Below are positions 1 to 5,840 of a stretch of DNA of 6,066 nucleotides, in pieces. The DNA is taken from contig JAYEJJ010000043.1 in the NCBI GenBank assembly GCA_034660495.1, forward strand, positions 1 to 6,066, written 5' to 3'. Source of the DNA: DATFJZ01 sp034660495 (GTDB lineage: Bacteria; Desulfobacterota; Desulfobacteria; Desulfobacterales; Desulfobacteraceae). Each line of letters begins with the position of its first letter. The stretch's first letter is position 1. The notes beneath the pieces are model-generated. The model was not told the DNA's origin. It worked only from the letters and a program-made list of their open reading frames with translations, and did not search any database. Made by a program: the position numbers and the translations under genes.

Positions 1-207
1 GGCTAAAAATCGGCGACCTGCGGCCACTGGTCCTCAAACAGCTTGATTGTCGCAACGCCTGGCAGGGAAAAAGTCTGATCTCCTTTGGTTCTCAATGTTC
101 CTGACAGGCAACCGCTGGGGGCTCTTATAGTTCATCGCAAATGAATTGATACTATGTTTATATTATTTAAGGTAAGAAGAGTATCTTTTCATCTGCGAAC
201 ATCTATA
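1..207 (+). repeat. Degenerate intergenic repeat, copy A (inverted relative to copy B at 2512-2779)
   Basis: This stretch matches the reverse complement of 2512-2779 almost throughout. Both begin GGCTAAAAA and share blocks such as GTCTGATCTCCTT, TGACAGGCA, AGGTAAGA and CGAACATCTATA. By eye, the first 125 bp are about three quarters identical. The last 38 bp (170-207 against 2512-2549) are 29/38 identical without gaps. Copy A lacks about 67 bp found in copy B just after position 125. Single-base indels between the copies argue against a maintained reading frame, so it is probably a decayed mobile element or intergenic repeat. It may continue to the left beyond the window. Confidence 0.75.
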
Positions 208-213
208 ATAGGT

Positions 214-239
214 CCTTCCATAAAAACTTGATAACCGAG
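214..239 (+). repeat. Right-end fragment of the 57-bp palindromic element
   Basis: This copy is identical to the right end of the element at 1883-1939, including AAAAACTTGATAACCGAG. Identity runs on for three more bases (TTA), giving 29 bp in all at 214-242 and 1914-1942. No left arm is present nearby, so this is a half element. It lies seven bases after the end of repeat copy A, which suggests that it is the terminus of that repeat. The remaining DNA up to 313 is AT-rich, and I see no gene or terminator in it. Confidence 0.7.
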
Positions 240-313
240 TTACAGATCCCTAAAGACTAATAAGATTAACCGCGAAAAAAGTCAAACAAAACATAAAATT
301 AATTACACTGGAC

Positions 314-377
314 GGCATCCTTCATAATGCTTCAAAAGTAATTTACACTTTTTGTGTTTGATTTTTATATTTTTCGT
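314..377 (+). mobile_element. Half copy of the MITE-like element, fused to the 3' end of cobQ
   Basis: These 64 bp match the reverse complement of 5777-5840 at 63 of 64 positions, starting with the same terminal GGCATCCTTCATAA. The match stops abruptly at 377, where cobQ-specific sequence begins, so the inner half and the other terminus of the element are missing. The cobQ stop codon (343-345) and its last ten sense codons lie inside the repeat. The likely history is insertion near the end of cobQ followed by a deletion that fused the element to the gene. Confidence 0.85.
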
Positions 378-1863
378 CAAAATCAAGGTGTACATATTTT
401 TCAAAATGATTTTTCAGGCGGTCATAGTCCCTGTTTTTATCGGGAAGATGTTTTCGATTCCGCCTGGAAAGGGAGTTTAATCCGATCATCTCCAGCCAGG
501 CTGTGACAATGTCCGGGTTGTCAAAAAAAGCATGGATATAGGTGCCGAAGATTTTATGATTTCCAGACACGGCCCCGTCATTCTCACAACAGGCAATCTG
601 ATTTCTTGCGCTGATCTGGCACATGGGTTGTCCAGAGCCCCGTTTGGTCTCTCCCATGTGTATTTCATAGCCTGTTCCCTGGATAGAGTTCCACGTGAAA
701 CTGCTCCGGGTGGTTGTTTTGTCAGCCAGGATGGTGGTTTCTACATCAAGGAGGTGCAGGCCGGAAGTGCAGCCCTTATTGTCTTCAATGCCCATGGGGT
801 CTTTAATTGTTTTTCCCAGCATCTGAAACCCGCCGCACACACCCAGTATGACACCGCCGGCCCCGGCATAGTCCTGAATCGCCGTTTCAAGTCCGACCTG
901 CCTGAGCCAGTTCAGATCAGCCCTTGTATTTTTGGTTCCCGGAAGGATTACAGCACGGAAAACAGACAAGTCACAGGGCTGTTTTATAAAAATCACCTGC
1001 AGCCCCTGAATGGCGGTCAGGCCGTGAAAATCTGTAAAATTAGAAATATGGGGCAGGCGGATCACGGCAATTGCAGGCCTGGCGCTGTCAAGACCTGCTG
1101 CGGGCAGGGTCTCTTCAATTTCCACAGAATCCTCAGCATCGATTCTGAACCCAGTATACCAGGGCATCACCCCGAACACTGGTTTCCCGGTTTTATTCTC
1201 TATCCACTGAACCCCACCGCTGAAAAGGGAAATGTCCCCCCGGAACCGGTTGATGACAAATCCCTTAATTCTGTTTCTGTACTCAGGCGGCAGACATTCA
1301 AGGGTCCCTACAATCTGCCCAAAGACCCCTCCCCTGTGAATATCTGCAACAAGGATCACATCTGCATCCGCATATTCAGCCATGGGAAAATTAACAATAT
1401 CCGACTGCATCAAATTAACCTCTGCACAGGAACCTGCACCCTCCATAATTATATAATCATAATTATCTGCCAGGCGGTCATAGGCCCTGCAGGCTTCATT
1501 GAAATAAAACGCTCTTTTGGTGTGATAGGTGCTTCCGGTGCTGTTTTCATAGGGCCGCCCGTTTAAAACAACCTGGGAACCGGTTTCTCCTGTGGGTTTC
1601 AGTAAAACCGGATTCATGTCCACGTGGGGGGCAATGCCGGCGGCTTCGGCCTGAACAATCTGGGCCCGGCCCATTTCCATGCCCTCAGCCGTCACACCTG
1701 AATTGTTTGACATATTCTGGGCCTTAAAAGGAGCCACCCGTATGCCCCTGTCTGAAAGAGACCTGCAGATGGCAGCCGCCACAATGCTCTTTCCCACATC
1801 TGAACCCGTACCAAAAACAGCTATACATTTTTTCCAGGGCCCTGATCTTCTGCATTCAACCAT
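343..1863 (-). CDS. cobQ: Cobyric acid synthase (glutamine-hydrolysing)
   Basis: This enzyme (also called CbiP) carries out the four ATP- and glutamine-dependent amidations at b, d, e and g that turn adenosylcobyrinic acid a,c-diamide into adenosylcobyric acid in the cytoplasm. The 506-residue product is normal for the family. The N-terminal synthetase domain has the P-loop GTGSDVGKS (18-26), QNMSNN (49-54), MNPVLLKP (83-90) and EGAGS (141-145). The C-terminal class I glutaminase-like domain has the nucleophile Cys343 in GVCGGFQMLG and His444 in GTYIHAFF. The ATG at 1863 is followed within about ten residues by conserved sequence, but its ribosome site is weak. It follows cobO by 86 bp, a gap that contains a palindromic element. 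Residues 497-506 and the stop come from a mobile element, but the family core appears complete, so it is probably functional. Confidence 0.96.
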   Translation of the reverse strand: MVECRRSGPWKKCIAVFGTGSDVGKSIVAAAICRSLSDRGIRVAPFKAQNMSNNSGVTAEGMEMGRAQIVQAEAAGIAPHVDMNPVLLKPTGETGSQVVLNGRPYENSTGSTYHTKRAFYFNEACRAYDRLADNYDYIIMEGAGSCAEVNLMQSDIVNFPMAEYADADVILVADIHRGGVFGQIVGTLECLPPEYRNRIKGFVINRFRGDISLFSGGVQWIENKTGKPVFGVMPWYTGFRIDAEDSVEIEETLPAAGLDSARPAIAVIRLPHISNFTDFHGLTAIQGLQVIFIKQPCDLSVFRAVILPGTKNTRADLNWLRQVGLETAIQDYAGAGGVILGVCGGFQMLGKTIKDPMGIEDNKGCTSGLHLLDVETTILADKTTTRSSFTWNSIQGTGYEIHMGETKRGSGQPMCQISARNQIACCENDGAVSGNHKIFGTYIHAFFDNPDIVTAWLEMIGLNSLSRRNRKHLPDKNRDYDRLKNHFEKYVHLDFDEKYKNQTQKV

Positions 1864-1882
1864 AATATCTCATCTTTTTATA

Positions 1883-1939
1883 CTCGATCATCAAGTTTTT
1901 TGAATACCGCCGCCCTTCCATAAAAACTTGATAACCGAG
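1883..1939. mobile_element. 57-bp palindromic MITE-like element with TTATA duplication
   Basis: The ends are 18-bp inverted repeats: CTCGATCATCAAGTTTTT at 1883-1900 and AAAAACTTGATAACCGAG at 1922-1939, with 16 of 18 positions complementary. The element is flanked on both sides by TTATA (1878-1882 and 1940-1944), which looks like a 5-bp target duplication. In a minus-strand transcript the two mismatches become G-U pairs. The RNA could therefore form an uninterrupted 18-bp stem (19 with the next A-U pair) around a loop of about 21 nt between cobO and cobQ. No U-run follows the stem, so it is not a standard terminator. It could affect mRNA stability or expression of cobQ relative to cobO. Confidence 0.72.
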
Positions 1940-1949
1940 TTATATCAAT

Positions 1950-2465
1950 TTATTTTTCAATTCCCACCCGTGCCGTTACACCTTTTGCAAAATAATGTTT
2001 TATTTCCGTCATTTCCGTAACCAGATCGGCATTTTTTATCACATCCGGACCTGCCCCCCTTCCTGTGATGACAAGTTCCACATGCTCAGGCTTTATGTCC
2101 ATCAGGTGTATCAATTCCTTTTCAGTAAAGAGATTGCAGGTTACGGCCGCATTTCCCTCTTCCACAATCACCAGATCATGCACTCCTTTTTCCAGCACTG
2201 AAACCAGCTTATTGTAACCGGTCTTTCCAGCTTCAATTTCTTCAGCTGTGGGTTTGCCCTTTACAAATCGGCCCAGCCCATACTGCTCAACGGTGATCTG
2301 ATCTTTGAACCTTTCAAGGGCTTTTATTTCAGAGTAATCCCCAAGTTTGAGAAATTGAACAATATAAACTTTCAGACCGGCTCCGGCCGCCCTGACTGCC
2401 AGCCCCAGTGCGGCTGTGGTTTTTCCCTTACCATTTCCTGTATATACCTGAACATATCCTTTCAT
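1950..2465 (-). CDS. cobO: Cob(I)yrinic acid a,c-diamide adenosyltransferase, CobO/BtuR family
   Basis: The enzyme transfers the adenosyl group of ATP to the reduced cobalt of the corrinoid, forming the Co-C bond before the amidations by CobQ. The product has 171 residues, close to the family norm. It has the P-loop GNGKGKTT (10-17), TGR (134-136), LVTEM (148-152), KHY (156-158) and the family-typical ARVGIEK ending. The acidic motif usually seen as DE(I/L)N reads EEGN here (102-105), suggesting a divergent subgroup. An upstream in-frame ATG at 2480 would add five residues. I chose the ATG at 2465 because GAAGGA lies seven bases before it and because family members begin MKGYVQVYTG. The gene precedes cobQ and is separated from cobJ by about 400 bp of repeat. 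Confidence 0.93.
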   Translation of the reverse strand: MKGYVQVYTGNGKGKTTAALGLAVRAAGAGLKVYIVQFLKLGDYSEIKALERFKDQITVEQYGLGRFVKGKPTAEEIEAGKTGYNKLVSVLEKGVHDLVIVEEGNAAVTCNLFTEKELIHLMDIKPEHVELVITGRGAGPDVIKNADLVTEMTEIKHYFAKGVTARVGIEK

Positions 2466-2472
2466 AAGACAA

Positions 2473-2478
2473 TCCTTC
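2473..2478 (-). promoter_or_regulatory. Ribosome binding site of cobO
   Basis: GAAGGA on the minus strand lies seven bases upstream of the ATG at 2465. It overlaps the alternative upstream ATG at 2480, so it supports the downstream start. Confidence 0.75.
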
Positions 2479-2511
2479 ATTTTTTTTATATGAAAGCCAT
2501 CAGTACACAGC

Positions 2512-2779
2512 TATAGATGTTCGATAGTGAACTGATACCAATCTTACCTTCTATCTATAAGAGGAAGGACTCAATCCATATGCGAAGACCTATAACAGCT
2601 TTCATGCTTTTTTGGGCCTGTCAAGTCATGGATGTTATTTTGAAACAGCCGTTTAAAAGCGCCCAGCTGATGCCTGTCAGAACATGTGAACCCAAGGAGA
2701 TCAGACTTTTGCTCTGCCAGACGTTAAAAACTTCAAATAGTTTGAGAACCAGTAGCCGAGGGGTGCCGATTTTTTAGCC
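2512..2779 (-). repeat. Degenerate intergenic repeat, copy B
   Basis: This repeat fills most of the gap between cobJ and cobO and is the inverted counterpart of 1-207. It includes about 67 bp absent from copy A. Its left boundary carries a GCCTGCCAGGC inverted repeat flanked by T and A runs (about 2771-2795), which could extend into a longer A-T-closed hairpin. Short open frames exist on both strands. None has a recognisable product, and the two copies differ by single-base indels, so I call no gene. I looked for a cobalamin riboswitch upstream of cobO and did not find a convincing B12 box. No confident promoter is visible. Confidence 0.75.
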
Positions 2780-2830
2780 TGGCAGGCCAAAAAGTCCTCC
2801 GACGCTCTCGTTCTTGATAAACAAACGCTG

Positions 2831-2866
2831 AGGGGCGGCGCTGTTCAAAAAAATTTGATGATCGTG
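2831..2866 (-). repeat. Left-end fragment of the palindromic element family
   Basis: Read on the minus strand, this segment matches the left part of the element at 1883-1939. Both carry CGATCATCAA, a T run, GAA and CGCCGCCC, about 29 of 34 aligned positions with one gap in the T run. The right arm AAAAACTTGATAACCGAG does not follow. The fragment begins 13 bp after the cobJ stop and lies about 50 bp outside repeat copy B, so it may be the left terminus of that longer repeat. Confidence 0.6.
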
Positions 2867-2879
2867 TATCCACTGTGTT

Positions 2880-3794
2880 TCAACGGGAAACAGAATCCAG
2901 TGCGTATTTTTGTGAATATCCCCTGGGCGTGTACATAAAATCATCATAGGTTTCAGTGGCACTGCTTCCAACAAAAACAACCGTCTGCATATCAATTTCA
3001 GCCGCATCCATATCCTCCAGTGTGGTAATCAAAACCGACTGGCTTTCCCTCATGGCTGCAGTGACAATGCCCACCTGAGTATCACTGTCTCTATGTTCCA
3101 TAATAATCTCCTTTGCCCGGGTAAGCTGCCAGTTCCGTTTCCGGCTTTTGGGGTTATACAGAACAATGACAAAATCAGCTGACGCTGCTGCTGCCAGTCT
3201 TTTTTCAATGGTTTCCCAGGGCGTTAACAAATCACTTAAACTGACAGCGGTAAAATCATGGGTCAAAGGCGCGCCAAGCAGTGAGGCACCGGCTGACAGG
3301 GCAGGCAGGGCAGGCAGCCCCGGCACTATTTCGATGGCCAGGCGGTTGGCGCTTTTTTCCGGTTGGATGGGTTCTCCCAAATCATACCGGACCAGAACAA
3401 TATTTTTTTTCCTGCACATCTCAAAAACAAGACCTGCCATGGCATAAACCCCTGGATCACCCCCGGAAATCAAAGCGCAGGGTGTGCCGGACAGGGCATT
3501 GTTCACCGCTTTTGCCACCCGTTCAACTTCTTTTTTCATTCCCGTTGCAATAATCTCCTTGCCCTGAATTTTTTCCTTAATCAAATCAATATATGTGGTA
3601 TATCCGGCCACAGCCCTGGCTTTTTTTAAAAGATCAACAGCCCTTTTTGTCATATAATCCCAGTGGCCAGGTCCGGTTCCTATGACAAACAGACAGGCCT
3701 GGTCCTGGCTGCAGCCAGGGTCACATTTCCCATTATCTTTTTGGGCACCACAAGACAGCCCCTGCCTGACGAAAGAATTGCTGCTGCTTCGCAT
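2880..3794 (-). CDS. cobJ: Precorrin-3B / cobalt-precorrin-3 C17-methyltransferase (CobJ/CbiH)
   Basis: This SAM-dependent tetrapyrrole methylase methylates C17 and drives contraction of the macrocycle to the corrin ring. In this anaerobic-type set the substrate should be cobalt-precorrin-3 (CbiH role). Motifs are GTGPG (39-43), ISGGDPGVYAMA (109-120), LGAPLTHDF (173-181) and the diagnostic SLSDLLTPWE, then VLYNPKS and the C-terminal TPRGY. The 34 residues before the conserved core are encoded in DNA that overlaps cbiG by 115 bp. The ATG at 3794 is the only ATG, GTG or TTG before the core and has GGGAG ten bases upstream. Family members usually lack such an extension. About 18 extra residues near 133-151 and an LPALPA duplication at 160-165 are further oddities. 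The last residues (ALDSVSR) may be non-native. Confidence 0.94.
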   Translation of the reverse strand: MRSSSNSFVRQGLSCGAQKDNGKCDPGCSQDQACLFVIGTGPGHWDYMTKRAVDLLKKARAVAGYTTYIDLIKEKIQGKEIIATGMKKEVERVAKAVNNALSGTPCALISGGDPGVYAMAGLVFEMCRKKNIVLVRYDLGEPIQPEKSANRLAIEIVPGLPALPALSAGASLLGAPLTHDFTAVSLSDLLTPWETIEKRLAAAASADFVIVLYNPKSRKRNWQLTRAKEIIMEHRDSDTQVGIVTAAMRESQSVLITTLEDMDAAEIDMQTVVFVGSSATETYDDFMYTPRGYSQKYALDSVSR

Positions 3795-4738
3795 ACGCTT
3801 TTTACTCCCAGATACTTTTCTGCCATTTTGGATGGCGTTTTTATATTTTTAACAGTTCTCAGTTCGTCTCCTGAAAAAAACTTAAGCTCACGGTCAAGGG
3901 TTTTGGCACAATCCAGAAGACCTGTTTCATCTGCTTTTACATCAATTGAGGCCAATCTGCAAATACTTATCAACGACAATTTGGCTTGGCTGAACACCTT
4001 GTGAACAAAACTGAGGATTTCATCAGAAGTCGTGCCCCGGTTGCAGCCGATCCCAAGATGAAGAAGAACCGGCCGCACAATGAGCGTTTCACGTGGAACA
4101 GGCTGGATCACATCCGAACAGAAAACATCCAGGAGAGGATCATCAAAAGGGTATAAAGAGACAAGGGCTTTGGGAAGACAGGGGTGAATCAACGAATAAG
4201 GATCGTAGATCTTCATCCGTTTGTTCTGAAGAAACCCCATATTAACACGTTTGATCTGGCCTGGATTCTCAATGACAAGGGAGGCATTTCCTGCAATCAC
4301 ATCTATGGCAGGCAGATGGTTCACATCAGAGGCTGTGGTAATGACAGGAACTGCCCCTGTGATCTGGGACACTTTCAGGGCAAGCTGATTTGCACCGCCT
4401 ATATGGCCGGACAATAAACTGACGGCATGGAGTCCCTTCTCATCCATAACAACCACTGCAGGGTCCAGGGTTTTTGATTTTAAAAGACCGGCAATAACCC
4501 TGATGGCAATCCCTGCAGCAAAAATAAAAACATGGCCTCTGTATTTAAAAAAATTGGCCTCCACAGCCGTGGCAAGGGATGAAAACGTATTAACCCTTTC
4601 AACCGGGCCGGATAGTTTATCTGAAACAAAAAAATCAGCTGACAATAATTGTTCTGTCAAACGCCGACCCAGTTGAAGGCCGCCGGGGGTTAACGCCCAA
4701 ACTGCTAAAAAATTATCTTCCACTGGTTCTATACACAT
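3680..4738 (-). CDS. cbiG: Cobalt-precorrin-5A hydrolase
   Basis: CbiG opens the delta-lactone of cobalt-precorrin-5A and releases the two-carbon fragment as acetaldehyde, a marker step of the anaerobic B12 route. From the ATG at 4738 the product has 352 residues. ALTPGG (15-20) begins the conserved region. The N-terminal domain contains the FAAGIAIR (73-80), VMDEKG (97-102) and LSGHIGGAN (109-117) motifs. The C-terminal domain starts at LHLGIGCNRGT (226-236) and ends with the conserved VCEAAA and VVPKK segments. The start is uncertain. ATG 4753 and GTG 4792 are in frame, none of the three has a good ribosome site, and I chose 4738 from family N-termini. It overlaps the end of cbiF by 26 bp (80 bp if GTG 4792 is used) and the start of cobJ by 115 bp, consistent with coupled translation. 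Confidence 0.94.
   Translation of the reverse strand: MCIEPVEDNFLAVWALTPGGLQLGRRLTEQLLSADFFVSDKLSGPVERVNTFSSLATAVEANFFKYRGHVFIFAAGIAIRVIAGLLKSKTLDPAVVVMDEKGLHAVSLLSGHIGGANQLALKVSQITGAVPVITTASDVNHLPAIDVIAGNASLVIENPGQIKRVNMGFLQNKRMKIYDPYSLIHPCLPKALVSLYPFDDPLLDVFCSDVIQPVPRETLIVRPVLLHLGIGCNRGTTSDEILSFVHKVFSQAKLSLISICRLASIDVKADETGLLDCAKTLDRELKFFSGDELRTVKNIKTPSKMAEKYLGVKSVCEAAAILSSGRGCLVVPKKIMGNVTLAAARTRPVCLS
3805..3809 (-). promoter_or_regulatory. Putative ribosome binding site of cobJ inside cbiG
   Basis: GGGAG on the minus strand lies ten bases before the ATG at 3794 and inside the cbiG coding sequence. It is the main support for starting cobJ there, since no other start codon precedes the conserved methylase core. 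Confidence 0.5.
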
Positions 4739-5489
4739 GGGAAAAGGCAGCATCGTAAAGTCTGGATTTTTTGGCCGAAAAATTTCCTGCACAGGCTTCT
4801 ACCGCACGGCCGACAAGGATAACCGCCTGGCGGTCTATTCCCTCGTCTTTTACTGCTTTTGATAAATTTTTAATTAAGGTGGTTATGATTTTTTCTTCTG
4901 GATGACTCACTTTAAAGGCAACCGCTGCCAGGCTGTCTTCTCCGTAATGATCGGATAGAATCTTTTCAACCCGGTCAACATGATCCATACTCAGATAAAT
5001 CGCCATGGATGTTTTATGGGCGGCAAGGCTTTCAAGAGACTCCAGTTCCGGCACCGGGGTTCTGCCGGAAATTCGTGTAAAAATAAGGGACTGGGTGATT
5101 TCAGGCAGGGTAAATTCCATTTTCATGGCCGCGGCCGCGCCAAAAGCTGCGGTCACACCGGGTATAACCCTGCACGGAATAGAGAGGTCTTCAAGGGCCT
5201 GGATCTGTTCGCGGATGGCACCGTAAAGGGAAGGATCTCCTGTGTGCAGGCGGACAATTTTTTGTTCATCCCTATACCGGGCTGCTAACAAAGAAACAAT
5301 GCTGTCCAGGGTCATGCCGGCACTGTTCACAGCCTCTGCTGACTCTTTTTTCCATATAAGCAGGGCCCGGGGAACAAGGGACCCGGCATAAATAATAATA
5401 TCTGCATTGGCTAAAGCATTCCGGGCTTTAAGGGTTATCAGTTCCGGGTCACCAGGCCCTGCGCCTGCAAAAATCACGGGATTACTCAT
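4713..5489 (-). CDS. cbiF: Cobalt-precorrin-4 / precorrin-4 C11-methyltransferase (CbiF/CobM)
   Basis: The enzyme methylates C11 of (cobalt-)precorrin-4 with SAM, making the substrate of CbiG, the next gene. The 258-residue product matches the family in length. It shows GAGPGDPELITLK (9-21), YAGSLV (34-39), SAGMTLD (56-62), VRLHTGDPSLYGA (79-91), IPGVTA (109-114) and the C11-methyltransferase-specific TLPE and GRTPVPE (142-148) segments, ending with ILVGRA. The ATG at 5489 is well supported: AGGAAG lies nine bases upstream and the conserved core starts within the first ten residues. The gene overlaps the end of the cbiT remnant by 8 bp, showing that the two were once a coupled pair. With cbiT broken upstream, its transcription must start within or beyond that remnant. 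Confidence 0.96.
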   Translation of the reverse strand: MSNPVIFAGAGPGDPELITLKARNALANADIIIYAGSLVPRALLIWKKESAEAVNSAGMTLDSIVSLLAARYRDEQKIVRLHTGDPSLYGAIREQIQALEDLSIPCRVIPGVTAAFGAAAAMKMEFTLPEITQSLIFTRISGRTPVPELESLESLAAHKTSMAIYLSMDHVDRVEKILSDHYGEDSLAAVAFKVSHPEEKIITTLIKNLSKAVKDEGIDRQAVILVGRAVEACAGNFSAKKSRLYDAAFSHVYRTSGR

Positions 5490-5498
5490 TTTTATTCA

Positions 5499-5504
5499 CT
5501 TCCT
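5499..5504 (-). promoter_or_regulatory. Ribosome binding site of cbiF
   Basis: AGGAAG on the minus strand is nine bases upstream of the cbiF ATG. It lies within the last codons of the cbiT remnant, typical of coupled operon genes. Confidence 0.75.
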
Positions 5505-5707
5505 TTGTTTTACATCCGGTTATGATCCAGACAGAATTTCGGGCTTCCAGCCTGTCACCAAAGGGCATGGATCTGGATGCAGCCGCCTGAATCTGTACAA
5601 ATTCAACGCTAAACCCGTTTTTTCTTAAAACCGCTAAAGTCAACTCAAAATTCTGTACAATCACGGTATTTACCACGATGATCCCGTTTTGAGAAAGTCT
5701 TTTACAA

Positions 5708-5715
5708 GAAAATTT
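5708..5715. repeat. Target site duplication, left copy
   Basis: GAAAATTT directly abuts the left terminus of the element and is repeated exactly at 5841-5848. Collapsing the two copies restores the cbiT reading frame, which confirms that this is an insertion duplication. Confidence 0.85.
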
Positions 5716-5840
5716 GGCATCCTTCATAAGTACTTTACACTTTTTATTTTTTTTAACCATGAAACACACGAAAGGCACGAAAAATATAAAAATCAAACAC
5801 AAAAAGTGTAAACTACTTTTGAAGCATTATGAAGGATGCC
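5716..5840. mobile_element. 125-bp MITE-like element inserted in cbiT
   Basis: The ends are perfect 14-bp inverted repeats, GGCATCCTTCATAA at 5716-5729 and its complement at 5827-5840. Inside them, both ends carry AGTA(C/G)TTTACACTTTTT, with the right side about ten bases further in. The element is flanked by identical 8-bp sequences, GAAAATTT. It has no transposase gene, so it would have to be moved by an enzyme encoded elsewhere. A half copy at 314-377 is 63/64 identical, which suggests recent activity. The centre holds CACGAAAGGCACGAAA, a short near-tandem motif. Each terminus reads outward through ATGAAGGATGCC, so the element can donate a start codon to neighbouring DNA. Confidence 0.88.

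Noticed and set aside
243..313. Third decayed MITE copy downstream of cobQ
   Set aside because: CGAAAAAAGTCAAACAAAAC resembles the element interior, but only at the level expected for AT-rich DNA, without a terminus.
532..1566. Long plus-strand open frame of 344 codons opposite cobQ
   Set aside because: It lies antisense to clear CobQ motifs, shows no recognisable domain, and is best explained as a shadow of cobQ codon use.
2616..2650. Promoter upstream of cobO, from a TTGACA at 2640-2645 on the minus strand
   Set aside because: The nearest TATA-like hexamer is more than 20 bases downstream, too far for a standard sigma-70 promoter.
2771..2795. Intrinsic terminator after cobJ
   Set aside because: GCCTGCCAGGC forms a short stem, but in both directions the run after the stem is A rather than U, so it is not a typical terminator.
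2481..2879. Possible cobalamin riboswitch upstream of cobO
   Set aside because: B12 genes invite this, and blocks such as CTGGCAG and AGTCTGATCTCC loosely recall the B12 box. The core consensus and its order are absent, and the same DNA recurs downstream of cobQ with no B12 gene following it in the window.
2774..3007. Minus-strand 77-codon frame overlapping the cobJ end
   Set aside because: It overlaps conserved CobJ codons in another frame, runs through the repeat fragment, and has no family match that I can see. Similar short frames on the plus strand here (2517-2777) are also unsupported.
314..5840. Composite transposon carrying the cob cluster
   Set aside because: The outer flanks of the two element ends share no target duplication, and the left copy is only a half element.
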